A stretch of 64,000 bases of DNA from Serratia marcescens subsp. marcescens ATCC 13880 (lineage in GTDB: Bacteria > Pseudomonadota > Gammaproteobacteria > Enterobacterales > Enterobacteriaceae): positions 806,001-870,000 of the forward strand of contig NZ_CP071238.1 in NCBI RefSeq assembly GCF_017299535.1, given 5' to 3'. Position 1 is the first letter of the stretch, and each line of letters starts with the position of its first letter. The notes beneath the pieces were generated by a model. That model was not told the origin of the DNA. It searched no databases and saw nothing but the letters and a program-made list of their open reading frames with translations. The position numbers were made by a program, and so were the translations under genes. This document shows positions 32,407 through 41,271 of this stretch, piece by piece.

Positions 32407-33747
32407 TCAGGCGGCCGGTTGCAGCATCGGCTTGCGGCTCATCTTGCACACCGTGGCGATGGCGGCGATCAGCGCCGGTACGCACAGGAACATCAGGATG
32501 CTCTGCACTTCCCACTGCATCGCCAGCAGTTGGGCGCCCATCATGGTGCCGGCGACGCCGCCGAAGCGGCCGATGCCCTGCATCCAGGCGATGCCGGTGG
32601 CGCGGCTGTGGGTCGGGTAGAAGGTGGCCGCCAGCGTTTGCAGCCCGGACTGCGCGCCGTTCATGGTGACGCCCATCAGGAAGATGAAGGCGCCCAGCAG
32701 CACGATCTGCTTGTCTTCGGTGGCCATCGCCACGATCAGCAGGGCGGTGACGACAAAGCCGCTCGAGACCACTTTGTGCGCATTCCAGCGGTCCATCAGC
32801 CAGCCGGCCACCAGGATGCCCAGCGTGCCGCCGAAGGTGAACAGCGAGGTGAGCATCGCCGACTGTTCCAGCTGATAGCCCAGCCCCTGCATCAGGATTG
32901 GCATCCAGCTCAGCAACACGTAGTAGATCACCAGCCCCATGAAGTAGGTCACCCACAGCATCAGCGTGCCGAGCAGGTAAGGGCGGCTGAACAGCAGGCC
33001 GACGCTGGTCTTGGCCTGCGTCAGCTTCTCTTCGTACAGGTAAAAACGCGTCACGCCGTCGAGGCTCTGGCTGACGAAGCGTTGCGCGATGCGTTTGATC
33101 TTCGCCGCATCCTGCCCGCGGTTGACCATATATTTGACCGATTCCGGCAGCAGCAGGATCAGCAAAACCGTCAACGCCAGCGGCGCAATGGCGCCGAGCA
33201 ACAGCACGCTGTGCCAGCCGTAGCTCGGGATCAGCCACGATGAAATGGCGCCGCCGCCGGCCGCGCCCAGCGGAAAGCCGCAATACATGGTATTGATCGC
33301 CAGCGAACGGCAGCGCTGCGGCGCGTATTCGGAGATCAGCGTGATAGCGTTGGGCATCGCCGCTCCCAGCCCGAGGCCGGTGAGGAAACGCCACAGCGTC
33401 AGGCTATTGAGCGAGCCGGCGTAGGCGGTGGCCAGGCTCGACAGGCCGAAGAACAGGCAGGAAAACACCAGCACGCGCTTGCGGCCGATGCGGTCGGAGA
33501 TTGGCCCGGCTATCAGCGCGCCGAGCGACAGCCCCAGCAGCGCGGCGCTCAGCACCGGCCCCAGATCCTGCTTCACGATGCCCCAGTCTTTGGCGACCGA
33601 GGGGGCGATATAGCCCATGGCGGCGGTATCGAAACCGTCGATGGCGAGGATCAGGAATCCGAGAATGATCAGTGTCCAGTGAAACAGCGAAAACTTGCTG
33701 TCGTCGATGGCCTGTTGAATATTTAACTCGCTGGTGGAATGAGTCAT
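32407..33747 (-). CDS. MFS transporter, aromatic acid:H+ symporter (AAHS)-like; candidate hut-regulon uptake protein
   Basis: A 446-residue 12-TM major facilitator. FLILAIDGFDTAAMGYIAPS in TM1 carries the D-G-x-D motif of AAHS permeases such as PcaK and BenK, and GPISDRIGRKRVLVFS is the loop 2-3 MFS signature. PESVKYMVNRGQ marks the central loop. The start MTHSTSE at 33747 follows AGAGGGTG; the longer frame runs through operator DNA. Its promoter region carries almost the same TGTA-N2-TACA element as hutU, so uptake of urocanate or a related aromatic carboxylate is a reasonable inference. The substrate is not provable from sequence. Confidence 0.8.
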   Translation of the reverse strand: MTHSTSELNIQQAIDDSKFSLFHWTLIILGFLILAIDGFDTAAMGYIAPSVAKDWGIVKQDLGPVLSAALLGLSLGALIAGPISDRIGRKRVLVFSCLFFGLSSLATAYAGSLNSLTLWRFLTGLGLGAAMPNAITLISEYAPQRCRSLAINTMYCGFPLGAAGGGAISSWLIPSYGWHSVLLLGAIAPLALTVLLILLLPESVKYMVNRGQDAAKIKRIAQRFVSQSLDGVTRFYLYEEKLTQAKTSVGLLFSRPYLLGTLMLWVTYFMGLVIYYVLLSWMPILMQGLGYQLEQSAMLTSLFTFGGTLGILVAGWLMDRWNAHKVVSSGFVVTALLIVAMATEDKQIVLLGAFIFLMGVTMNGAQSGLQTLAATFYPTHSRATGIAWMQGIGRFGGVAGTMMGAQLLAMQWEVQSILMFLCVPALIAAIATVCKMSRKPMLQPAA

Positions 33748-34074
33748 GGCACCCTCTAAACGCAGATGTAGTCGTGATGAATAGTACGTGGCCGAGACTG
33801 ACGCTCGGCTTGTGTTTGCTTGTATATACATCTGCGCGTCGGCGCTTTATGTCAAATATAATTATCTTATTTGTTAACTGCGTGTTGTTTTCTGTGGAGC
33901 AGGTTGCACCGCGAATGAAAGGCCTAAGACCGGTTAACAAATTAAATGAACGCCATTGGCGGTGAGATATGCTGGCGGCGGCGCGGAGGAAAAAATTTAA
34001 TACAATTTTGGCCGTTTGGTCGCCGGGCCGGAATCTGCGATAATCGTTTTTTACTTTTCCAGATTGAGAAACCG
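33748..34074. other. Divergent MFS/queE intergenic region
   Basis: 327 bases with no gene. Next to the MFS gene is the HutC-like site and a consensus TTGACA on the minus strand near 33849. Next to queE, GATAAT at about 34039-34044 is a possible -10 for queE. Confidence 0.5.
33820..33833 (-). promoter_or_regulatory. HutC-like operator upstream of the MFS gene
   Basis: A perfect TGTA-TA-TACA core (33822-33831). Read on the minus strand, ATGTATATACAAG matches the hutU operator TTGTACATACAAG at 11 of 13 positions and in the same orientation, about 75 bases before the MFS start codon. Confidence 0.6.
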
Positions 34075-34746
34075 ATGCAGTACCCGATCAACGAGATGTT
34101 CCAAACCTTGCAGGGCGAAGGCTTTTTCACCGGCGTGCCGGCCATTTTCATCCGCCTGCAGGGCTGCCCGGTAGGGTGCAGCTGGTGCGACACCAAACAT
34201 ACCTGGGAAAAGGAAGCCCATCGGGAAGTAGACCTGCAACGGATCCTGGTCAAAACAGAAGAGAGCGACGCCTGGGGCAATGCCAGCGCCGAGCAGCTGT
34301 TGGCGGTGATGCGCCAACAAGGCTACACCGCGCGCCATGTGGTGATCACCGGCGGCGAACCCTGCATTTACGATCTGGCGCCGCTGACCGAGCTGTTCGA
34401 ACAGCACGGCTACCGTTGCCAGATTGAAACCAGCGGCACCCACGAAATTCGCTGCTCCGCCAACACCTGGGTGACGGTTTCGCCCAAGGTGAATATGCGC
34501 GGCGGCATGAAGGTGTTGGATCAGGCGCTGCGGCGCGCCGACGAGGTGAAGCATCCGGTGGCGCGCGAGCGCGACATCGAGGCGCTGGATGCGCTGCTGG
34601 CGACGTTGCAGGATGACAAGGCGCGCATTATCGCGCTGCAGCCGATCAGCCAGAAAGAAGAGGCGACCCGTCTGTGTATTGAAACCTGTATCGCGCGCAA
34701 TTGGCGGCTGTCGATGCAGACCCACAAGTATCTGAACATCGCCTAA
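34075..34746 (+). CDS. queE: 7-carboxy-7-deazaguanine synthase QueE
   Basis: A 223-residue radical-SAM enzyme converting 6-carboxytetrahydropterin to 7-carboxy-7-deazaguanine in queuosine biosynthesis. It has the same length as the E. coli protein. The cluster motif CPVGCSWC follows the CX3CX2C pattern in LQGCPVGCSWCDTKHTW, and VVITGGEPC is the SAM-binding glycine motif. The start MQYPINEMFQTLQGEGFF at 34075 matches the family, and the upstream extension of the open frame does not. It is convergent with queD, so adjacent pathway steps are encoded side by side. Confidence 0.96.
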   Translation: MQYPINEMFQTLQGEGFFTGVPAIFIRLQGCPVGCSWCDTKHTWEKEAHREVDLQRILVKTEESDAWGNASAEQLLAVMRQQGYTARHVVITGGEPCIYDLAPLTELFEQHGYRCQIETSGTHEIRCSANTWVTVSPKVNMRGGMKVLDQALRRADEVKHPVARERDIEALDALLATLQDDKARIIALQPISQKEEATRLCIETCIARNWRLSMQTHKYLNIA

Positions 34747-34750
34747 AATC

Positions 34751-34778
34751 AGGGCGCCATTGCGGCGCCCTTTCTTTT
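34751..34778. terminator. Bidirectional terminator between queE and queD
   Basis: GGGCGCC-ATTGC-GGCGCCC is followed by TTTCTTTT on the plus strand. The T-run touches the queD stop codon, so convergent transcripts share it. Confidence 0.82.
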
Positions 34779-35136
34779 AACCTTTATATACGCATCCCGC
34801 AGTACAGGTCTCTTTCACCATCACCGCCGTCAATTCCGGCAGCTGGGGCTTGAGCTGCTGCCAAATCCAGGCGGCGAGCACTTCGCTGGTGGGATTTTCC
34901 AATCCTGGAATATCGTTCAGATAATGGTGATCCAGCCGTTCCCAGATCGGGGAAAACACAGCCTTGAGCTCGGCGAAATCCATCACCCAACCGGTGTGGG
35001 GATCCACTTCACCGGTCACTTCCAGACGCACCATAAACGAATGCCCATGCAGACGGCCGCATTTATGGCCCTCCGGCACGTGCGGCAAGCGGTGTGCGGC
35101 TTCAAACTGAAAATCTTTAAACAGCGTGGTTGCCAT
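34777..35136 (-). CDS. queD: 6-carboxy-5,6,7,8-tetrahydropterin synthase QueD
   Basis: A 119-residue zinc enzyme of the 6-pyruvoyl-tetrahydropterin-synthase fold, converting dihydroneopterin triphosphate to 6-carboxytetrahydropterin, the substrate of QueE. Zinc histidines are at His15 ([10 protein letters not shown]), His30 and His32 (GRLHGHSF), with the catalytic Cys26 in GHKCGR. Further family blocks are [11 protein letters not shown] and LDHHYLND. It ends with the CTAGCVYKG tail typical of enterobacterial QueD. Confidence 0.95.
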   Translation of the reverse strand: MATTLFKDFQFEAAHRLPHVPEGHKCGRLHGHSFMVRLEVTGEVDPHTGWVMDFAELKAVFSPIWERLDHHYLNDIPGLENPTSEVLAAWIWQQLKPQLPELTAVMVKETCTAGCVYKG

Positions 35137-35572
35137 TATTACGGCCTCATTGACTCAAAAACCGCCGCATAGTACCGGAAAGCGCGTCTGCTTGCCATTT
35201 ATACCGTTATGGTCTACCGCCGCGGTAACCGCGCCCGGTTAACACTTTTTTTGTTTGGTGTTTGCGGCACCTATCGGCTGGGGTTATGAGTCGAAATGTT
35301 GAACGGTGAAAAAATGATGAAAAAAAGCGCTTTAATTTCATCTGGATAAAAAACTTTGTTTAACGGTTTAAGCGTTATCCCTTACCAGAAAAACAGCTTA
35401 GTCATTTTGGTTATGATTTATTGCTATCCCTTATTTAATCGTTGCTATTCTGCTCGGTAACCTTACAAACTCTCCTGATCTTTTCCGCACACCCGACGCA
35501 GCGAAGAGACAGCGACTGGCACTGGCGCGCGCCTGGCAGGAAAGGCGCTAAGTATAGGAAATAAGTACAGCA
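35137..35572. promoter_or_regulatory. Divergent queD/cysJ regulatory region
   Basis: 436 AT-rich bases with no gene. TATTCT at 35446-35451 is the best -10 candidate for cysJIH, with a weak -35 (TTGCTA at 35421) that would fit an activator-dependent promoter. CysB is the expected activator from E. coli, but its binding sites are too degenerate to call. GCGGTAACCGC near 35220 is a small palindrome closer to queD. Confidence 0.4.
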
Positions 35573-37375
35573 ATGACGACTCAGGCTCCTCCAACATCTT
35601 TGCTCCCGCTGACGCCCGAACAGCTGGCGCGCCTGCAGGCGACGATCGGCGACTATTCGCCGACGCAGCTGGCGTGGCTGTCCGGTTATTTTTGGGGCAT
35701 GGTCAATCAACAGCCCGGAGCCGTGGCCATTGCGCCTGTTGCCCCTGCGGCTGCCGCCGGCATCACCATCATTTCCGCTTCGCAGACCGGCAATGCGCGC
35801 CGCCTGGCGGAGCAGCTGCGCGACGATCTGCTGGCCGCCAATCTGAGCGCCACGCTGATCAACGCCGGCGACTACAAGTTCAAGCAGATAGCTCAAGAGC
35901 GCCTGCTGGTGATCGTCGCTTCCACGCAAGGGGAAGGCGAGCCGGCGGAAGAAGCGGTGGCGCTGCATAAATTCCTGTTTTCGAAGAAGGCGCCGAAGCT
36001 CAATGACACCGCGTTTGCGGTGTTCGGGCTGGGCGACACCTCTTATGAGAATTTCTGCCAGTCAGGTAAAGATTTCGACGGCAAGCTGGCCGAGCTGGGT
36101 GCCGAGCGCCTGGTGGAGCGCGTGGATGCCGACGTGGAGTACCAAGAGCTGGCCGCCGCCTGGCGCAAACAGGTGGTGTCGGTGCTGAAGGCGCGCGCGC
36201 CGGCGGAAAGCGCCGCGCCGGGCGTGTTGGCCAGCGGCGCGGTTGACCTGATCGACAGCAGTCCGTACAGCAAGGAACAACCGCTCACCGCCCAACTGGC
36301 GGTCAAGCAGAAAATTACCGGCCGCGCGTCGGATAAAGACGTGCGCCATATCGAGATCGATCTGGGCGACTCCGGCCTGCGCTATCAGCCGGGCGATGCG
36401 CTCGGCGTATGGTTCGACAACGATCCGGCGCTGGTGGACGAACTGGTGCAGCTGTTGTGGCTGAAAGGCGACGAGCCGGTTGAGGTGGAAGGGCAGACCC
36501 TGCCGCTGGCGCAGGCGCTGCGCAGCCATTTCGAGCTGACGCAGAACACCACGCCGATCGTCGATAAATACGCCGCGCTGTCGCGCGACGAAACGCTGAT
36601 CGGCCTGCTGGCGGATAAAGCCGCGCTGCAGCATTACGCGCACAACACGCCGATCGTCGACATGGTGCGCCAGGCGCCGGCGGATCTGAGCGCCGAACAG
36701 CTGATCGGCCTGCTGCGTCCGCTGACGCCGCGCCTGTACTCCATCGCCTCTTCGCAGGCGGAGAACGAAAGCGAAGTGCACATCACCGTGGGCGTGGTGC
36801 GTTACGACATCGACGGGCGCGCCCGCAGCGGCGGCGCCTCCGGCTTCCTGGCGGATCGCCTGGAGGAGGACGGCGACGTGCGGGTGTTTATCGAGCACAA
36901 CGACAACTTCCGTCTGCCGGCCAACCCGGAAACGCCGGTGATCATGATCGGCCCGGGCACCGGCATCGCGCCGTTCCGCGCCTTTATGCAGCAGCGCGAC
37001 GCGGACGGCGCCGGCGGCAAAAACTGGCTGTTCTTCGGCAACCCGCACTTTACCGAAGATTTCCTGTATCAGGTCGAATGGCAGCGCTACGTGAAAGACG
37101 GCCTGCTGACCCGCATCGATCTGGCTTGGTCCCGCGACCAGCAACATAAAATATACGTACAAGACAAACTGCGCGAACAGGGCGCGGAAGTGTGGCGCTG
37201 GATTCAGGAAGGCGCGCACATTTACGTCTGCGGCGATGCCAATCGCATGGCGAAAGACGTGGAAAACACATTACTGGAACTGGTGGCCGAGCACGGTGGC
37301 ATGGATACCGAGCAGGCGGATGAATTTTTAAGTGAGCTGCGCCTTGAGCGCCGTTATCAGCGAGATGTTTACTGA
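35573..37375 (+). CDS. cysJ: Assimilatory sulfite reductase (NADPH) flavoprotein alpha subunit CysJ
   Basis: A 600-residue electron-transfer subunit moving electrons NADPH to FAD to FMN to CysI. The N-terminal flavodoxin domain (about 60-200) has [16 protein letters not shown] and [13 protein letters not shown]. The FAD domain has RLYSIASSQ and [11 protein letters not shown]. The NADPH domain has [19 protein letters not shown] and ends with ERRYQRDVY. First gene of cysJIH. Its stop overlaps the cysI start (TGATG). Confidence 0.97.
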   Translation: MTTQAPPTSLLPLTPEQLARLQATIGDYSPTQLAWLSGYFWGMVNQQPGAVAIAPVAPAAAAGITIISASQTGNARRLAEQLRDDLLAANLSATLINAGDYKFKQIAQERLLVIVASTQGEGEPAEEAVALHKFLFSKKAPKLNDTAFAVFGLGDTSYENFCQSGKDFDGKLAELGAERLVERVDADVEYQELAAAWRKQVVSVLKARAPAESAAPGVLASGAVDLIDSSPYSKEQPLTAQLAVKQKITGRASDKDVRHIEIDLGDSGLRYQPGDALGVWFDNDPALVDELVQLLWLKGDEPVEVEGQTLPLAQALRSHFELTQNTTPIVDKYAALSRDETLIGLLADKAALQHYAHNTPIVDMVRQAPADLSAEQLIGLLRPLTPRLYSIASSQAENESEVHITVGVVRYDIDGRARSGGASGFLADRLEEDGDVRVFIEHNDNFRLPANPETPVIMIGPGTGIAPFRAFMQQRDADGAGGKNWLFFGNPHFTEDFLYQVEWQRYVKDGLLTRIDLAWSRDQQHKIYVQDKLREQGAEVWRWIQEGAHIYVCGDANRMAKDVENTLLELVAEHGGMDTEQADEFLSELRLERRYQRDVY

Positions 37376-39090
37376 TGAGTGATAAACACCCCGGGCCTTT
37401 GGTAGTCGAAGGCAAACTGGCCGATGCGGAGCGCATGAAGAAGGAAAGCAACTTCCTGCGCGGCACCATCGCCGAAGATTTGAACGACGGCCTGACCGGC
37501 GGCTTCAACGGCGACAACTTCCTGCTGATCCGTTTTCACGGCATGTACCAGCAAGATGACCGCGACATTCGCGCCGAACGCGCCGAGCAGAAGCTGGAGC
37601 CGCGCCACGCCATGATGCTGCGCTGTCGCCTGCCGGGCGGCATCATCAGCCCGCAGCAGTGGCTGGGCATCGACAAGTTCGCGCAGGAGAGCACGCTGTA
37701 CGGCAGCATTCGCATCACCAACCGCCAAACGTTCCAGTTTCACGGCATTCTGAAAGGCAACGTCAAACCGGTGCACCAGCTGCTGAACCGCTTGGGGCTG
37801 GACGCGCTGGCGACCGCCAACGACGTGAACCGCAACGTGCTGTGCACCTCCAACCCGGTGGAGTCCGAGCTGCATCAGGAAGCCTACGAGTGGGCGAAGA
37901 AGATCTCCGAACACCTGCTGCCGCGCACCCGCGCCTACGCAGAGGTGTGGCTGGATCAGGAGAAGGTGGCCACTACCGACGAAGAGCCGATTCTGGGGCC
38001 GACCTACCTGCCGCGCAAATTCAAAACCACGGTGGTGATCCCGCCGCAGAACGACGTCGATCTGCACGCCAACGACATGAACTTCGTGGCGATCGCCGAA
38101 AACGGCAAGCTGGTGGGCTTTAACCTGCTGGTGGGCGGCGGGCTGTCCATTGAGCACGGCAACAAGAAAACCTACGCGCGTCAGGCCAGCGAGTTCGGCT
38201 ACATTCCGCTCGAACATACGCTGGCGGTGGCGGAAGCGGTGGTGACCACGCAGCGCGACTGGGGCAACCGCACCGATCGCAAGAACGCCAAAACCAAATA
38301 CACGCTGGAGCGCGTCGGGGTGGACGTTTTCCGCGCCGAAGTGGAAAAGCGCGCCGGCATCACTTTTGCGCCGATTCGGCCGTATGAATTCACCGGCCGC
38401 GGCGATCGCATCGGTTGGGTGAAGGGCATCGACGATCAGTGGCACCTGACGCTGTTTATTGAGAACGGCCGCCTGCTGGACTATCCGGGGCGCCCGCTGA
38501 AGACCGGCATGGCGGAGATCGCCAAGATCCATAAAGGCGACTTCCGCCTGACGGCGAACCAAAACGTGATCATCGCCGGCGTGCCGGAAAGCGAAAAGGC
38601 GAAGATTGAAGCCTTGGCGCGCGATCATGGCCTGATCGACGACGAGATCAGCGAGCAACGCAAAAACTCGATGGCCTGCGTGTCGTTCCCGACCTGCCCG
38701 CTGGCGATGGCGGAGGCCGAGCGTTTCCTGCCGCAGTTTGTCACCAAGGTGGAAGGGATCATGCATCGGCACGGGGTGGGTGACGAGCATATCGTGCTGC
38801 GCATCACCGGCTGCCCGAACGGCTGTGGCCGCGCGCTACTGGCGGAGCTGGGGCTGGTGGGCAAGGCGGTCGGCCGCTATAACCTGCATTTGGGCGGCAA
38901 CCGCGAAGGCACACGCATTCCGCGCATGTACCGCGAGAACATCAACGAAGATGAGATCCTGAGCGAGATCGATCTGCTGGTGGGGCGCTGGGCGAAGGAG
39001 CGCAACGCCGGCGAAGGTTTCGGCGACTTCACCGTTCGCGCGGGCATCGTCAAACCGGTGCTGGATCCGGCGCGAGATTTTTGGGAGTGA
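37375..39090 (+). CDS. cysI: Assimilatory sulfite reductase hemoprotein beta subunit CysI
   Basis: A 571-residue siroheme/4Fe-4S subunit catalysing six-electron reduction of sulfite to sulfide. The coupled cluster/siroheme cysteines are Cys435, Cys441 ([12 protein letters not shown]), Cys480 and Cys484 (TGCPNGCGR), one position later than in E. coli. Substrate-site Arg/Lys-rich blocks ([15 protein letters not shown]) are present. It is translationally coupled to cysJ. The siroheme is supplied by CysG, encoded about 2.2 kb downstream. Confidence 0.97.
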   Translation: MSDKHPGPLVVEGKLADAERMKKESNFLRGTIAEDLNDGLTGGFNGDNFLLIRFHGMYQQDDRDIRAERAEQKLEPRHAMMLRCRLPGGIISPQQWLGIDKFAQESTLYGSIRITNRQTFQFHGILKGNVKPVHQLLNRLGLDALATANDVNRNVLCTSNPVESELHQEAYEWAKKISEHLLPRTRAYAEVWLDQEKVATTDEEPILGPTYLPRKFKTTVVIPPQNDVDLHANDMNFVAIAENGKLVGFNLLVGGGLSIEHGNKKTYARQASEFGYIPLEHTLAVAEAVVTTQRDWGNRTDRKNAKTKYTLERVGVDVFRAEVEKRAGITFAPIRPYEFTGRGDRIGWVKGIDDQWHLTLFIENGRLLDYPGRPLKTGMAEIAKIHKGDFRLTANQNVIIAGVPESEKAKIEALARDHGLIDDEISEQRKNSMACVSFPTCPLAMAEAERFLPQFVTKVEGIMHRHGVGDEHIVLRITGCPNGCGRALLAELGLVGKAVGRYNLHLGGNREGTRIPRMYRENINEDEILSEIDLLVGRWAKERNAGEGFGDFTVRAGIVKPVLDPARDFWE

Positions 39091-39095
39091 GGCCG

Positions 39096-39119
39096 GCGGC
39101 CCCTGGGCAGAGGGGCCGC
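39096..39119 (+). other. Strong hairpin between cysI and cysH
   Basis: A perfect 9-bp stem (GCGGCCCCT, loop GGGCAG, complement) begins 5 bases after the cysI stop. There is no T-run, and cysH follows with its own ribosome site (CAGGAGAG). It probably tunes distal cysH mRNA levels. Confidence 0.55.
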
Positions 39120-39150
39120 ACAGGTCATTTCAAGTATCAGGAGAGACAAC

Positions 39151-39885
39151 ATGGCTGAATTCGATCTGGCGGCGCTGAACGCGTTGCCCAAATCCGGGCA
39201 GGCGCTGGCATTAGCGGTGGTCAATGGCCAACTGGAGACCCTCAGCGCCGAACAGCGCGTTGCATGGGCGCTGGAGCATCTGCCCGGCGAATTCGTACTC
39301 TCGTCCAGTTTCGGCATTCAGGCGGCGGTATGCCTGCACCTGGTGACGCGTATCCGGCCGGATATCCCGGTGATCCTGACCGACACCGGTTATCTGTTCC
39401 CGGAAACCTATCGCTTTATCGATCAACTGACCGACCAACTGAAGCTGAATCTGCAGGTGTTCCGCGCGGAGCAGTCTCCCGCCTGGCAAGAGGCGCGCTA
39501 TGGCAAGCTGTGGGAGCAGGGCGTGGAAGGGATTGAAAAATACAACCAGATCAACAAGGTCGAGCCGATGAACCGCGCGCTGGAAACGCTGGGTGCGCAG
39601 AGCTGGTTCGCCGGCCTGCGGCGCGAGCAGTCCGGCAGCCGCGCCAATCTGCCGGTACTGGCGGTGCAGCGTGGGGTGTTCAAGATCCTGCCGATCATCG
39701 ACTGGGACAACCGCAAGATTTACCAGTATCTGACCGAACACGGGCTGAGTTATCACCCGCTGTGGGAGCAGGGTTACCTGTCGGTCGGCGATACCCACAC
39801 CACCCAGAAGTGGGAGCCGGGCATGAGCGAGGAAGAGACGCGTTTCTTCGGCCTGAAGCGCGAGTGCGGCCTGCACGAAGGCTAA
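39151..39885 (+). CDS. cysH: Phosphoadenosine phosphosulfate reductase CysH
   Basis: A 244-residue thioredoxin-dependent enzyme reducing PAPS to sulfite. The redox nucleophile is Cys239 in the C-terminal KRECGLHEG. The PAPS-binding fold shows [11 protein letters not shown] and [17 protein letters not shown]. It lacks the CC...CxxC iron-sulfur cysteines of APS reductases, which fits PAPS as substrate and the presence of CysC. Last gene of cysJIH, followed by a terminator. Confidence 0.97.
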   Translation: MAEFDLAALNALPKSGQALALAVVNGQLETLSAEQRVAWALEHLPGEFVLSSSFGIQAAVCLHLVTRIRPDIPVILTDTGYLFPETYRFIDQLTDQLKLNLQVFRAEQSPAWQEARYGKLWEQGVEGIEKYNQINKVEPMNRALETLGAQSWFAGLRREQSGSRANLPVLAVQRGVFKILPIIDWDNRKIYQYLTEHGLSYHPLWEQGYLSVGDTHTTQKWEPGMSEEETRFFGLKRECGLHEG

Positions 39886-39902
39886 ACGAGGCGAATCACA
39901 CG

Positions 39903-39936
39903 ACAGGGCTCAGCAATGCTGGGCCCTGTTTTTTTG
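39903..39936 (+). terminator. Rho-independent terminator of cysJIH
   Basis: A long stem, ACAGGGC-T-CAGCA paired with TGCTG-G-GCCCTGT, is followed by seven T residues directly after cysH. Confidence 0.88.
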
Positions 39937-39940
39937 CGGG

Positions 39941-41011
39941 CTACTTTTTCTTCTGTGGTTTCGGCGGGTGCGCCTGCGCCAGCTCTTTGATCAGCGGCAG
40001 CAGGATCTGCACGCTGTCGCGGCTGCGTTTGTCGATCCGCCCCGGCAGGTAGCGATCCAGATACTGCAGATTGTCATACTGCGGACGGTGCCAGGTGACG
40101 CCCTGCGGGAAGTGCGGGCTGACGGCGCGCTGTTGGTAGCCATCTTTGTCGCCCAGCGACCAGTTGGTGGCCTCCACCGACAGCACCGGGATGCCAGCGG
40201 CGTCGAACACCTCTTGATCGGAGCAGCAGCCGGTGCCTTTCGGATGCTGTGCGCTGCCCGGATTGGTGGCGGCGGCGATGCCGTAGCGATGGGCGATATC
40301 CAGCGCGCGATCGCGGGAACGCTTCGCCATTTGCGGCGGCGTGTTGCGACCGGCGTTGAAATACAGACGATCGCCGGTGATCAGGCTGTCGAGGTTGATC
40401 ACCAGCACGGTGTTGCTTTTCTCTTCCGCGCTCATGCGTTGCAGGTAGTTCTGCGCCCCCAGTGAACCGATCTCTTCGGCGCTGGTGGCGACGAAGCGCA
40501 GGCCGTAGGCGGTGGGAATGTTCTTCAAGCGTTCCGCCAGTTCCAGCATCACGCCGATGCCGGAGGCGTTGTCGTCGACGCCCTGCAGCGTCAGGCCGCC
40601 GAGGTTGTTATCCAGATCCTCATCGCTCTGCGGCGTATAGGTGTCGAAGTGGGCGATGACCACGATCTGTTTTGGGCTGTCGCCGTTGCGGGCGGCGATC
40701 ACCGAGCTGGCGGTGACGTTGTTCCAGTTCTTCTTGCCGTCTTTGCTGGTGTAGAGATAGCGCGTATTGACGCTGCGAATGTCGCTTTGGTAACCCATCT
40801 TGCTGAATTGCTGCTTCAGATAGTCGGCGGTGAGCAATTCTGCCGGGCTGCCCGCCATGCGGCCGGGGAAGTAAGTGGCGATGTGGCGGGTCTGTTCGGC
40901 GGCGAAACGGCCCATTGGCGCGTCTTTTACGGGCTGTGCGGCACAAACGCTGAAGACGCCGCCGAGTGCGAGGGCCAGCAGGCTGGTCTTCAGGTAAAAA
41001 CGGGAAAACAT
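39941..41011 (-). CDS. iap: Alkaline phosphatase isozyme conversion aminopeptidase Iap
   Basis: A 356-residue secreted/periplasmic M28-family zinc aminopeptidase; the E. coli protein trims N-terminal Arg from alkaline phosphatase. The signal peptide [24 protein letters not shown] is about 24 residues. Metal-site blocks are [27 protein letters not shown] and [39 protein letters not shown] follows. The ATG at 41011 gives a proper signal peptide, so the 13-residue longer frame is rejected. It sits between the two cys operons, as in E. coli. Confidence 0.92.
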   Translation of the reverse strand: MFSRFYLKTSLLALALGGVFSVCAAQPVKDAPMGRFAAEQTRHIATYFPGRMAGSPAELLTADYLKQQFSKMGYQSDIRSVNTRYLYTSKDGKKNWNNVTASSVIAARNGDSPKQIVVIAHFDTYTPQSDEDLDNNLGGLTLQGVDDNASGIGVMLELAERLKNIPTAYGLRFVATSAEEIGSLGAQNYLQRMSAEEKSNTVLVINLDSLITGDRLYFNAGRNTPPQMAKRSRDRALDIAHRYGIAAATNPGSAQHPKGTGCCSDQEVFDAAGIPVLSVEATNWSLGDKDGYQQRAVSPHFPQGVTWHRPQYDNLQYLDRYLPGRIDKRSRDSVQILLPLIKELAQAHPPKPQKKK

Positions 41012-41200
41012 ACCGAAAAATCCTTCTTTGCTATCGGCGCTGCCGATCATTTTTCTTCGGCACCCAGTATGAGACGCCGGGCGGCATTACACAATTTCCC
41101 TGTCTCTTAATTTCGTACGAACGCGCAAACCGCCGCCGTGAGTATTACCGTTTGCCTCCTGCATTGCGGCCTATATTCCATAAAGGAACTAATCATTCCT

Positions 41201-41271
41201 TTTCGTCATTTCAGAGGCTAAATCTCAGCCCGTATAGTCACACTATCTTTCTGTTATATGAAAAGGCTGTT
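41201..41271 (+). promoter_or_regulatory. Candidate cysG-cysDNC promoter region
   Basis: TATAGT at 41233-41238 is a possible -10 with poor -35 sequence, preceded by AT-rich ATTCC repeats (41175-41200) that resemble CysB half-sites. Assignment to CysB control rests on pathway knowledge rather than a clean motif. Confidence 0.35.

Noticed and set aside
35137..35572. preQ1 riboswitch upstream of queD
   Set aside because: No preQ1-I or preQ1-II core was recognised on the queD strand, and enterobacterial que genes are not known to use one. An Infernal scan with the Rfam models would be decisive.
39886..41271. CRISPR array next to iap
   Set aside because: No direct repeats with regular spacers were found on reading either flank of iap.
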